From positions 1-14,605 of the forward strand of contig CAZTCQ010000070.1 of assembly GCA_964612525.1 (NCBI GenBank): a stretch of 14,605 nucleotides of DNA, read 5' to 3'. The stretch's first letter is position 1. Each line of letters starts with the position of its first letter. A program made the translations under genes and the position numbers. A model generated the notes under the pieces. That model was not told where the DNA came from and did not search any database. It saw only the letters and a program-made list of their open reading frames with translations. The stretch is from JAGNRR01 sp964612525. Its GTDB lineage: Bacteria > Bacteroidota > Bacteroidia > Chitinophagales > Chitinophagaceae. Positions 6,161-13,331 of the stretch are shown in pieces.

Positions 6161-7405
6161 TTAAGCCGTTTCTACAGCAAATTCATTTGGATACTCCTGA
6201 GCATCCAATTTTCTTTTTACTTCCTTAAAGGCAGCAATCGTAGTGTCAATATCCTCGAAAGTATGAACCGCTGTAGGAATCAATCTTAGAATGATTTGAC
6301 CACGAGGGATAACCGGATAGGTAACAAGCGAACAAAATATATTAAAGTTCTCTCTTAGGTCTCTTGTAAGATTTGTTGCTTCATTAATTCCTCCATGCAT
6401 AAAGACAGGAGTCACTGGTGAATCTGTCTTCCCAATATCCAAACCTGCTTCTTTAAGTCCACTTTGAAGCTTGTTTACATTTTTCCAAAGTCTCTCTTTA
6501 TGCTCAGGTTGCGTGCGCAACATTTCTAATCTTTTTATGTTTCCAACCACTAAGGGCATAGGTAACGATTTTGCAAATATCTGTGAGCGCATGGTGTATT
6601 TTAAGTAATCGATAATAGCTTTATCACCAGCTACAAAAGCACCAATGCTGCCCATGCTTTTTGCAAAAGTTGAAAAGTAAACATCAATTTCATCTTGACA
6701 ACCTTGCTCTTCACCCGCACCAGCACCTGTTTCACCCAGCGTACCAAAGCCATGTGCATCGTCTACTAGTAATCTAAAGTTATATTTTTTTCGAAGTTCG
6801 CAAATCTCTTTAAGTTTACCTTGATCTCCTGACATGCCGTAAACACCTTCCGTGATTACTAGTACACCTCCATTCGTATCACCTACTTTTTCGATAGCTC
6901 GCTTAATTTGCTTTTCTAAATCAGAAATATCGTTATGCTTAAATACGTATCGGTGAGCCGTACTCATTCGCAACCCGTCAATAATGCAAGCGTGACATTC
7001 AGCATCATATACTGCCACATCATGACGACTCAATAATGAATCCACTATGGAAACCATTCCTTGGTACCCAAAGTTCAATAAGTAAGATTCTTCTTTAGAA
7101 ACAAATTCAGCTAACTGTTCTTCTAGAGTTTCATGCAAATCTGTATGTCCACTCATCATTCTAGCACCCATTGGGTAAGCCAACCCATAATCTCGAGCCG
7201 CTTCTTCATCCACTTTTCTTACTTCCGGATGATTTCCCAAACCAAGGTAGTTGTTTAAACTCCACACGATTCTTTCCTTTCCTTGAAACATCATTCGATT
7301 CGAAAGCTCTCCTTCTAATTTGGGAAATATGTAATAGCCTTCGGCGTTCTGTTGATATTGTCCTAAGGATCCTCTGTTTTTAAATTTATCAAATAAATCT
7401 GCCAT
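6161..7405 (-). CDS. Alpha-oxoamine synthase: serine palmitoyltransferase or cysteate acyltransferase (capnine synthase) type
   Basis: This is a PLP-dependent fold-type I enzyme of 414 residues that condenses an amino acid with an acyl thioester, with loss of CO2. Visible active-site features are Lys249 in STFAKSMGS (Schiff base), Asp216 and His218 in VDDAHGFGTLGETGAG (PLP pyridine contact), His138 in DAECHACIIDG (stacking on PLP), HND (157-159), and the substrate-loop motif PMGARMMSGHTDLHETLE (78-95). The FAKSMGSIGAF and YTMRSQIFAKSLPMP stretches are typical of the Bacteroidota branch that starts sphingolipid synthesis from serine and palmitoyl-CoA/ACP. A close relative uses cysteate to make the sulfonolipid precursor capnine. 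KBL (glycine) and BioF (alanine) are less likely on overall resemblance and on the absence of tdh or bio neighbours. It is monocistronic, with its own terminator, and divergent from the phosphatase gene. Confidence 0.85.
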   Translation of the reverse strand: MADLFDKFKNRGSLGQYQQNAEGYYIFPKLEGELSNRMMFQGKERIVWSLNNYLGLGNHPEVRKVDEEAARDYGLAYPMGARMMSGHTDLHETLEEQLAEFVSKEESYLLNFGYQGMVSIVDSLLSRHDVAVYDAECHACIIDGLRMSTAHRYVFKHNDISDLEKQIKRAIEKVGDTNGGVLVITEGVYGMSGDQGKLKEICELRKKYNFRLLVDDAHGFGTLGETGAGAGEEQGCQDEIDVYFSTFAKSMGSIGAFVAGDKAIIDYLKYTMRSQIFAKSLPMPLVVGNIKRLEMLRTQPEHKERLWKNVNKLQSGLKEAGLDIGKTDSPVTPVFMHGGINEATNLTRDLRENFNIFCSLVTYPVIPRGQIILRLIPTAVHTFEDIDTTIAAFKEVKRKLDAQEYPNEFAVETA

Positions 7406-7445
7406 AATATAATTTTAAACTCAATCTCTAATAATTAAGTCATGG

Positions 7446-7453
7446 CAAAATTA
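7446..7453 (-). promoter_or_regulatory. Candidate -7 element for the oxoamine synthase gene
   Basis: On the minus strand this reads TAATTTTG, a match to TAnnTTTG, placing the start of transcription about 35-40 nt before the ATG at 7405. No convincing -33 TTG is visible at the right distance, so this is weak. Confidence 0.3.
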
Positions 7454-7520
7454 CGACATTAGAATCCTGATTTGTAGTTTAATATTCCCATTTTTGCTAA
7501 CAAATTATAAAAAGTGGATA

Positions 7521-9128
7521 ATGGGTAAAAGTGTCTGTATTATAGTGTTAGCGGTGTTTCTTTCTGTTTTTTCTCAGGCTCAAGCTGTGCAAAAAACAAA
7601 GGTGGTTGTCGGGATTGTGATTGATCAAATGAGGGCTGATTATTTGACTAATTTCAATCACCTTTATGGCAAAGGAGGTTTTAATCTTTTAAAAAAGAAA
7701 GGGGCTTGGTTTACGAATTGCTACATTAATTACCTGCCAGCTTACACTGGCCCAGGTCATGCTAGTATCTATACGGGGAGTGTGCCCGGAATAAATGGAA
7801 TCGTGGGGAATAATTGGTACGATGCGAGCTCAGGAAAAAATATTTATTGCGTCCAGGACAATGACGTGTCTGCAACGGGTGGATTATTAGCCCTTGGAAA
7901 AATTAGTCCACGAAACTTGAAAGTGACCACCGTAACAGATGAACTTCGTTTATCCAATAATTTTAATTCTCGTACTTTTTCAGTTTCACTAAAAGATAGG
8001 GGGGCCGTTCTGCCTGGAGGGCATAGTGCCAACGCAGCTTATTGGATGGAAGATGAGAACGGTCACTTTATGACGAGTAGCTACTATTCACAAAAATTAC
8101 CAAATTGGGTTAGTCAGTTTAATAGAAGAGAGAAAGTAAGAGAATACTTAAATCAAACTTGGAATCCGCTTTACAATAAATCAAAATATTTATACGCAGC
8201 TTCGGATGAAAACGAATTTGAAGGTCGTTTTGGTGATGCAAAAAATACAAGCTTCCCTCATGATTTTAAAAGTCAAAAAGGAGGATATATAAAGCGAACT
8301 CCCTACGGAAATAGTATTTTATTTGACTTTGCCATAGAGGCAATCCTGAATGAAAATATTGGCAAACGTGGTCACACGGATTTCTTAGCTCTAAGTTTTT
8401 CTGCTACTGATTACATAGGTCATATTTTTGGTCCCAATAGTTTTGAAGTAGAGGACACCTATGCTCGTTTGGATAGAGATTTGGCTCGTTTTATCCAATT
8501 TTTAAATCTACAATATGGCAAAGATGGTTACTTGCTTTTTTTAACAGCCGATCATGGTGCAGCGCATAATCCGAATTATTTAAAAAGTAAAAAAATTCCG
8601 GCAGCTTACTTTTTTGATCAAAAAGAACAACTTGGTTTGAATGAATCTTTGGAAAAACAATTCGGTAAAAAAGATTTGTGTCTTCGCCTCATGAATTGTC
8701 AAGTTTATCTGAACCATAGTATCATCAAAAATGAAACAGAGAAAGAGAAAATTCAAAAATCAGTTATAGATTATTTTAAGAAGCACCAACTCGTTCAGCT
8801 AGCTTTTGTTTCAGATAAAATTGCTAATCTGCCCTTGCCTCATTTTTTGAAACAATATTATCAAAACAGTTTCTTCCCGAATCGTTCAGGAGACTTGTCA
8901 CTCTTATTTTACCCTGGTGTGCTAGATGCCTATTCGACTACCGGCACCTCTCATGGGGCTTGGAGTGCTTACGATTCTCATATACCGCTTGTCTTTTTTG
9001 GTGGAGGTTTATCGCCTCAAAAAAGCAGTCGAAAAGTTTATATGACCGACATTGCACCAACATTGTCTAATCTACTCGGCATAGCTGCGCCCAATGGATC
9101 AGTAGGTGAAGTAATAATACAGAAATAG
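7521..9128 (+). CDS. PafA-like alkaline phosphatase (periplasmic, alkaline phosphatase superfamily)
   Basis: The 535-residue enzyme is predicted to be exported: signal peptide MGKSVCIIVLAVFLSVFSQAQA. The start at ATG 7521 is preferred over an in-frame TTG at 7494, which adds nine residues before an already complete signal. Alkaline phosphatase superfamily residues appear in order: metal-ligand Asp35 (VIDQMRADY), nucleophile Thr76 (YTGPGHAS), Asn97/98 (GNNW), Lys158 and Arg160 (LKDRGAVLPGG), Asp297/His301 (ATDYIGH), Asp344/His345 (TADHGA) and His478 (GTSHGA). The Thr nucleophile plus the Lys-x-Arg phosphate-contact pair is the pattern of the phosphate-irrepressible monoesterase PafA of Elizabethkingia/Flavobacterium, rather than of a diesterase. 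It would release phosphate from a broad range of phosphomonoesters in the periplasm. It converges on rpoD with 10 bp between stop codons and no intervening terminator. Substrate range and Pi regulation cannot be read from the sequence. Confidence 0.88.
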   Translation: MGKSVCIIVLAVFLSVFSQAQAVQKTKVVVGIVIDQMRADYLTNFNHLYGKGGFNLLKKKGAWFTNCYINYLPAYTGPGHASIYTGSVPGINGIVGNNWYDASSGKNIYCVQDNDVSATGGLLALGKISPRNLKVTTVTDELRLSNNFNSRTFSVSLKDRGAVLPGGHSANAAYWMEDENGHFMTSSYYSQKLPNWVSQFNRREKVREYLNQTWNPLYNKSKYLYAASDENEFEGRFGDAKNTSFPHDFKSQKGGYIKRTPYGNSILFDFAIEAILNENIGKRGHTDFLALSFSATDYIGHIFGPNSFEVEDTYARLDRDLARFIQFLNLQYGKDGYLLFLTADHGAAHNPNYLKSKKIPAAYFFDQKEQLGLNESLEKQFGKKDLCLRLMNCQVYLNHSIIKNETEKEKIQKSVIDYFKKHQLVQLAFVSDKIANLPLPHFLKQYYQNSFFPNRSGDLSLLFYPGVLDAYSTTGTSHGAWSAYDSHIPLVFFGGGLSPQKSSRKVYMTDIAPTLSNLLGIAAPNGSVGEVIIQK

Positions 9129-9129
9129 A

Positions 9130-9143
9130 AACTAGGAACTAGG
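9130..9143. repeat. Tandem 7-bp repeat across the rpoD stop codon
   Basis: AACTAGGAACTAGG is two exact copies of AACTAGG. The second copy contains the rpoD stop (CTA on the plus strand at 9139-9141). It is probably a small slippage duplication with no evident function. Confidence 0.5.
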
Positions 9144-10011
9144 CACCGAGATAGTGCTTCAGTTGTTTACTTCGAGAAGCATTTCTGAGTTTTAAAATAG
9201 CCTTGTCTTTTATTTGGCGCACTCTTTCACGCGTTAAGCTAAACCTCTCACCGATGTCCTCTAGGCTTAATGGGTGATCTTCACCAATCCCGTAGAATAA
9301 TTGTAAAACGTTTTGTTGACGATCCGTCAAAGCACTTAGGCTTCTTTTCAATTCGCAGCTTAAACTTTCATTGTGAACGAGTTTTAAATCAGTAGAACTT
9401 GCGTTGGGGTCAATCATGATGTCCAACAGTTTATTATTGTCATCGCCACCACTAAACGGCGCATCCATACTCACGTGCCGAGCAGAAGAGGAAAGGGTCG
9501 ATTCGATTTCTTCTCGATTCATTTCTAATAGGGTAGCTAGTTCATCTGTGCTCGGCTGGCGGCCTAACTCTTGCTCAAGCTGAGAAACGGCTTTGTTGAT
9601 CCGATTGGTTAGTCCTACCTTGTTGAGTGGAAGTCTTACAATCCTACTTTGCTCAGCTAAGGCTTGCAAAATACTTTGTCGGATCCACCATACTGCATAA
9701 GAGATAAACTTGAACCCTCGCGTCTCATCAAATCGTTTGGCCGCCTTGATAAGACCTACGTTACCCTCATTGATTAAATCACTCAATGATAATCCTTGAT
9801 TTTGATATTGTTTGGCCACAGAAACTACAAATCTGAGGTTGGCCTTCGTCATTTTATCCAAGGCATATTGGTCGCCTTGTTTAATTTTTTTGGCTAGTCT
9901 TACTTCCTCTTCAGGAGTTATCAGACTCACTTTTCCGATTTCTTGCAAATACTTTTCTAGTGATTGACTCTCGCGATTGGTTATAGATTTTGTAATTTTT
10001 AATTGGCGCAT
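9139..10011 (-). CDS. rpoD: RNA polymerase sigma factor RpoD/SigA, Bacteroidota type
   Basis: This is a group 1-type sigma-70 of 290 residues, short because it lacks region 1.1 and the long non-conserved insert of E. coli RpoD, as is usual in Bacteroidota. Region 1.2 is at about 16-48 (SLEKYLQEIGKVSLITPEEE). Region 2 is at about 52-128, with NLRFVVSVAKQY, DLINEGNVGLIKA, the -10 recognition block RGFKFISYAVWWIRQSI, and QSRIVRLP. Region 3 follows, and region 4 is at about 222-288 with the helix-turn-helix LEDIGERFSLTRERVRQIK (250-268). The start at 10011 (MRQLKITK) is the family start; an ATG at 10023 would add four residues. Region 3-4 is more divergent than region 2, so it may be a second RpoD-like sigma instead of the sole housekeeping factor. 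It stands alone on the minus strand. Confidence 0.9.
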   Translation of the reverse strand: MRQLKITKSITNRESQSLEKYLQEIGKVSLITPEEEVRLAKKIKQGDQYALDKMTKANLRFVVSVAKQYQNQGLSLSDLINEGNVGLIKAAKRFDETRGFKFISYAVWWIRQSILQALAEQSRIVRLPLNKVGLTNRINKAVSQLEQELGRQPSTDELATLLEMNREEIESTLSSSARHVSMDAPFSGGDDNNKLLDIMIDPNASSTDLKLVHNESLSCELKRSLSALTDRQQNVLQLFYGIGEDHPLSLEDIGERFSLTRERVRQIKDKAILKLRNASRSKQLKHYLGA

Positions 10012-10218
10012 GGACATAAACAAACAGTTTTAAAGGGTTTCATAATAGGATACAATCAATAAAAAAAAATATGATTTCTTCGATTGTCATCTAAATGTAA
10101 ATTATTCCTTAATACTTCCCAAAAATACTTTTACGCAATTCACAATTCAATAGTAAATATTCAAGCGGAAAATTTTGTTTTAAACCCGATTAGCTTATTA
10201 TTGTACACTTTCAAGATT

Positions 10219-10602
10219 ATGGCAAAGAAAGAAGAATACTCTATAGAATTTCCTATAAAATGTAGCACAAGTGTGCTTTATAATTTATTGGCCACGAGCG
10301 ACGGATTGAGCGAATGGTTTGCTGACAAAGTAGATGCTGTAGATAATGTATACCACTTTTCGTGGGACGGAGGGGCACCGGACAGCGCTGAAATAATTGA
10401 TAGCAATGAAAATGAATTTATCCGTTATCAATGGGAATGGCAGGATGATAATGAATATTTCGAATTCAGAATCGCTAGCAGCGACATTACTAAGGAGAAC
10501 ATTTTGCATATTACTGACTTTGCCGAAAAGGGAGAAGTGGACGATCAAATCACTCTTTGGGAAAGCCAAGTAAAGGAATTGAAGCAACGAATGGGGGCTT
10601 AA
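10219..10602 (+). CDS. START-like (SRPBCC superfamily) domain protein
   Basis: The 127-residue protein matches, by recall, a conserved Bacteroidota START-like family (helix-grip fold, AHSA1-like). Visible features are MAKKEEYSIEFPIKCSTSVLYNLL, the invariant-looking GLSEWFADKVD (29-39), FSWDGGAPDSAEI (47-59), FEFRI and ITDFAEKGEVDDQITLWESQV (98-118). The WESQVKELKQRMG end resembles the C-terminal helix of this fold. No signal peptide is present, so it is cytoplasmic. Its ligand and function are unknown. The ATG at 10219 is chosen because family similarity begins there; the open frame extends back to 10084 but the added residues look like translated intergenic DNA. It is followed by its own terminator and then an LptF/LptG gene, a neighbourhood I recall from other flavobacteria. 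Confidence 0.8.
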   Translation: MAKKEEYSIEFPIKCSTSVLYNLLATSDGLSEWFADKVDAVDNVYHFSWDGGAPDSAEIIDSNENEFIRYQWEWQDDNEYFEFRIASSDITKENILHITDFAEKGEVDDQITLWESQVKELKQRMGA

Positions 10603-10639
10603 TGGTACTTTGTAACAGGCACTAGTAATAAGAAATTTT

Positions 10640-10665
10640 AAGAAGCCGGGCGGCTTCTTTTTTTA
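10640..10665 (+). terminator. Rho-independent terminator after the START-like gene
   Basis: AAGAAGCC (10640-10647) pairs perfectly with GGCTTCTT (10652-10659) around the loop GGGC, and runs into eight T residues (10658-10665). Confidence 0.9.
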
Positions 10666-10715
10666 TTCCTAGCAATGCGTTTTTAGCATAACTACTAGAG
10701 TCTAAATTCTTAGTA

Positions 10716-10738
10716 ATTAGTACTAATCCTTACTTTTG
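10716..10738 (+). promoter_or_regulatory. Candidate promoter of lptF/G-kdsB with a 12-bp palindrome in the spacer
   Basis: TACTTTTG (10731-10738) matches the TAnnTTTG -7 element about 50 bp before the permease start codon. Immediately upstream is the perfect palindrome ATTAGTACTAAT (10716-10727), which would sit between the -33 and -7 positions where an operator could act. No clear -33 TTG is present, so the call is tentative. Confidence 0.4.
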
Positions 10739-10790
10739 GATTTTATAATATCTACGATTAAGAGCTTTCGACGTTCTACTTAAAACTAAC

Positions 10791-12203
10791 ATGCGCACCC
10801 TAGCACAATTCTCCATTAAAGGTTTTTTGCCCAAGTTAATAGCGGCCTTTTTTGTGGTATGGTTTGCTTTTATTATTTGGTATCTTTGGTTGTACATTGA
10901 TGATTATATCGGGAAAGGTCTAGATGCCTGGACCATTCTAAATACGCTGGGGCTACAAACGTTGCCATTGGTTCCTATTGCCTTACCGCTGAGTGTGTTG
11001 TTTTCATCTATTATATATTTCGGTGAGCTTGGCGAGAGCTCTGAGTTAACTGCTTTAAAATCTTCGGGGATTTCGTTATTTCAGTTTTTAAAACCGCTTT
11101 TTGTCTTCGTTTTTATTCTAGCAATCGGCAGTTTTTTCTTCAATGATAAAATTATCCCACGGGCTCAAATCAAGGCGATAAAAACTTACTATGAAATTTC
11201 TAATAAAAAACCAGCCCTGAATATTAAGGCAGGGGAGTTTTATACTGAAATTCCGAAACACGTAATTTATGTAAAAAATAAAGATGGTGATAATAGCACA
11301 ATTCGTGGAGTGAAAATTTATGATAACTCCGTAGGTTATGAGCAGCAGCGCGTGATATTGGCAGACAAAGGCAAAATGTATGTTACGGATGATAACTCAG
11401 CTTTGATATTTGAACTTTTTGATGGCTGGCGATATGAAGAAGTCTATAAGCCTGAAAGTGAAAGCAATGAGCAAATTAGATTAGGGTTTAAGTATTACAA
11501 AAAAGTATTTGATCTAGGGGAGTTTGACTTGCAGGTGACCAGCGAAGATTATTTTAAAAACATGCGACGAACCATGAGCGTAGCGCGGATTGGCGATGAG
11601 ATTGATACCGCTTCTATCAAACTAAATAAGAGCGGAGATTATATTCAAAAAATAATGGGCACCTATCTTGCTCAGCCCGATTCAAACCTGATCCTGACAA
11701 AAGTAAAGCCCTCTGCCTTGAAAAAATGGATTGATAATGATTCAATTTACGCTTTGGCGGCCAATTCGGCTGAGGTAAACGCAAGAAGTGTAAAAAATGC
11801 AATAGAGATTAATATTCAAAATCGGAAGCTGTATATTAAAAACCTAGCGGATCATAAAATTGAGTGGCATAGAAGATTTACCATTCCGTTTGCCTGTTTA
11901 CTTCTTTTTACGATTGGTGCTGCTTTGGGAGCCATTATTCGAAAAGGAGGACTGGGTATGCCCTTTATTGTGGCTGTAATATTCTTCGCTATCCTGCATA
12001 TTCTGAATACTATTGGAGAAAAAATGGCTGGGAATCAAGTGCTTGAACCATGGCAAGGAATGTGGTTATCCTCGGCGGTCCTTAGTTTATTGGCCGTCTT
12101 TCTATTAGTAAAAGCCAATAATGATGCTCCGGTAATGAGTAAAGAATGGTATTTTAGAACTTGGAATTTTATTAAAGGATTGACAAATCGTTCTAAAACA
12201 TGA
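10791..12203 (+). CDS. LptF/LptG-family permease of the LPS export ABC transporter
   Basis: LptF and LptG are the inner-membrane subunits that, with the LptB ATPase, extract LPS and push it along the Lpt bridge to the outer membrane. The 470-residue protein has the family layout: three N-terminal spans (about 14-36, 57-78, 98-118), a periplasmic beta-jellyroll region (about 125-350), and three C-terminal spans (about 363-385, 390-410, 423-443). GELGESSELTALKSSGIS (78-95) is the cytoplasmic coupling motif that contacts LptB, and HRRFTIPFACLLLF (360-373) opens the fourth span. The jellyroll region is larger than in E. coli, as is usual for Bacteroidota. LptF and LptG cannot be told apart here; many Bacteroidota carry two such genes at separate loci. 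It overlaps kdsB by 4 bp (ATGA), indicating translational coupling in an LPS operon. Confidence 0.9.
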   Translation: MRTLAQFSIKGFLPKLIAAFFVVWFAFIIWYLWLYIDDYIGKGLDAWTILNTLGLQTLPLVPIALPLSVLFSSIIYFGELGESSELTALKSSGISLFQFLKPLFVFVFILAIGSFFFNDKIIPRAQIKAIKTYYEISNKKPALNIKAGEFYTEIPKHVIYVKNKDGDNSTIRGVKIYDNSVGYEQQRVILADKGKMYVTDDNSALIFELFDGWRYEEVYKPESESNEQIRLGFKYYKKVFDLGEFDLQVTSEDYFKNMRRTMSVARIGDEIDTASIKLNKSGDYIQKIMGTYLAQPDSNLILTKVKPSALKKWIDNDSIYALAANSAEVNARSVKNAIEINIQNRKLYIKNLADHKIEWHRRFTIPFACLLLFTIGAALGAIIRKGGLGMPFIVAVIFFAILHILNTIGEKMAGNQVLEPWQGMWLSSAVLSLLAVFLLVKANNDAPVMSKEWYFRTWNFIKGLTNRSKT

Positions 12204-12943
12204 TGAATACAAAAGCAAATAGAGTGGCTCTCATACCAGCAAGATTGGAAAGTCAACGCTTGCCCGAAAAGTTGCTTTTGTCGCTGGGTGGCGCACCCAT
12301 AATTGTAAGAACGTATCGTGCTGTTTTGGCTACAGATTTATTTCATAAGGTTGTTGTAATTTGCAATCATTCAAAAATTGCAGCAGTATTAGAAGAGCAT
12401 AATTGCGACTATATTTATAATGATACTCACTTCGAAAGTGGCACGGATCGGATAGCCAATGAGTTGAATCAATTTCCGTATGAGGTGGTGGTTAATGTTC
12501 AAGGCGATGAACCTTTTATAGAAAAAAGCAATTTAATAAATTTAGTAGAACTATTTGATAATAAAGAAGTTGAAGTGTCTACATTAAAGTATAAAATTAA
12601 TTCAAAGCGTGACTATGAGAATCCGAATGTTGTCAAAGTAGTTTGTAATGAAAATGGGCGAGCCTTGTTTTTTTCTCGTAGTCCCATTCCTTTTTTTAGG
12701 GACGAGAATCAAGGATTAGAGAGTTATCGACATATTGGAGTTTATGGTTACCGGCGTTCAGTTTTGATGAAGCTTAGTAAGCTGGGGCCATCTGCTCTTG
12801 AATTATCCGAAAGGCTTGAGAATTTAAGAATGATTGAGCATGGTTTTTATGTTGGGGTAGCAGAAGTTAGCGCGCCACCAATGGCTATTGATACTCCGGA
12901 AGATTATGAGCAAGCGATAGAATTTTTAGGGTCTAAATCATAA
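12200..12943 (+). CDS. kdsB: 3-deoxy-manno-octulosonate cytidylyltransferase (CMP-KDO synthetase)
   Basis: KdsB activates KDO with CTP to give CMP-KDO and pyrophosphate, the donor for the LPS inner core. The 247-residue length fits the family. Signatures are VALIPARLESQRLPEKLL (9-26; CTP-binding loop), SGTDRIA (80-86), VNVQGDEPFI (98-107) with Mg-binding Asp103, SRSPIPF (159-165), RHIGVYGYR (177-185), the ERLENLR stretch (204-210) and MAIDTPEDY (228-236) with the second metal ligand Asp231. The first ATG (12200) overlaps the permease stop as ATGA; a second in-frame ATG at 12203 overlaps it by one base, and either could be used. Joint expression with the LPS exporter makes biological sense. 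No strong intrinsic terminator is seen after it. Confidence 0.95.
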   Translation: MMNTKANRVALIPARLESQRLPEKLLLSLGGAPIIVRTYRAVLATDLFHKVVVICNHSKIAAVLEEHNCDYIYNDTHFESGTDRIANELNQFPYEVVVNVQGDEPFIEKSNLINLVELFDNKEVEVSTLKYKINSKRDYENPNVVKVVCNENGRALFFSRSPIPFFRDENQGLESYRHIGVYGYRRSVLMKLSKLGPSALELSERLENLRMIEHGFYVGVAEVSAPPMAIDTPEDYEQAIEFLGSKS

Positions 12944-13174
12944 GCAAAAGATTAGATAGTCGTTTTTGGGTTTTAGCTGGCGATTTTTTTGCAGTGCGGG
13001 TTGGTCTAAGTCCTTTTTGCTTTGGGTTTTTCTAAAATTGTCGCCGTAGTGGATGAATGGTCTCATCAAAAAAATGAAAAAAAATCTATGTTGAAAAAAA
13101 ATTCACAGATTAAATGTTTGTAAATCAACCTGTTACAAAACAATCTTTTTCAATAGTAACAATTTGGAATATTT

Positions 13175-13206
13175 TTTGATAAGTTGGCGCTTTCGCTGTA
13201 AATTTG
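13175..13206 (+). promoter_or_regulatory. Promoter of rpoB (Bacteroidota -33/-7 type)
   Basis: TTTG (13175-13178) and TAAATTTG (13199-13206) are separated by 20 bp, matching the Bacteroidota primary-sigma promoter pattern (TTTG, about 19-21 bp, TAnnTTTG). The predicted start is near 13211-13213, giving an rpoB leader of about 120 nt. It is the best promoter match in the window. Confidence 0.7.
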
Positions 13207-13232
13207 CACGTCCAATTGGGTAGGCACGTGCA
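13205..13232 (+). promoter_or_regulatory. Inverted repeat at the predicted rpoB transcription start
   Basis: TGCACGT (13205-13211) and ACGTGCA (13226-13232) are perfect inverted copies flanking 14 bp that include the palindrome CCAATTGG. The left arm overlaps the end of the -7 element and the predicted start site, so it looks more like a protein-binding dyad than a transcribed hairpin. Function unknown. Confidence 0.4.
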
Positions 13233-13331
13233 CATTTCTTATTAAAAAACTGATAGTTTTATAACTAGAAGGTCTTGACCTTGTTGGGTTTTTATTATAT
13301 ATAATAAACCTTAAAACGCGAAAAAGTACTT

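Larger units (their letters stand above)
12944..13331. other. 388-bp non-coding region between kdsB and rpoB
   Basis: No convincing open frame, RNA gene or ribosomal protein remnant is seen. The left part (12944-13050) has several T-runs without a clear hairpin. The middle is A/T-rich. The right part holds the rpoB promoter and a leader of about 120 nt. The leader contains a small inverted repeat, AAGGTC-TT-GACCTT (about 13269-13282), and an AT-only run near 13296-13306. In the classical arrangement rplL would end just left of rpoB; nothing resembling it is here. Confidence 0.6.

Noticed and set aside
7494..7520. TTG start for the phosphatase
   Set aside because: The ATG at 7521 directly begins a well-formed signal peptide.
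10084..10218. 45-residue N-terminal extension of the START-like protein
   Set aside because: The added sequence looks like translated AT-rich intergenic DNA, and family similarity begins at MAKKEE.
1903..12943. The block between nusG and rpoB as a mobile or genomic island
   Set aside because: No integrase, transposase, flanking direct repeats or tRNA-end duplication is seen, and the genes are core envelope and housekeeping functions in several separate transcription units.
12975..13050. Possible terminator after kdsB (GGCGA near 12979 with TCGCC near 13041)
   Set aside because: The arms are only 5 bp, about 57 nt apart, and no T-tract follows the right arm.
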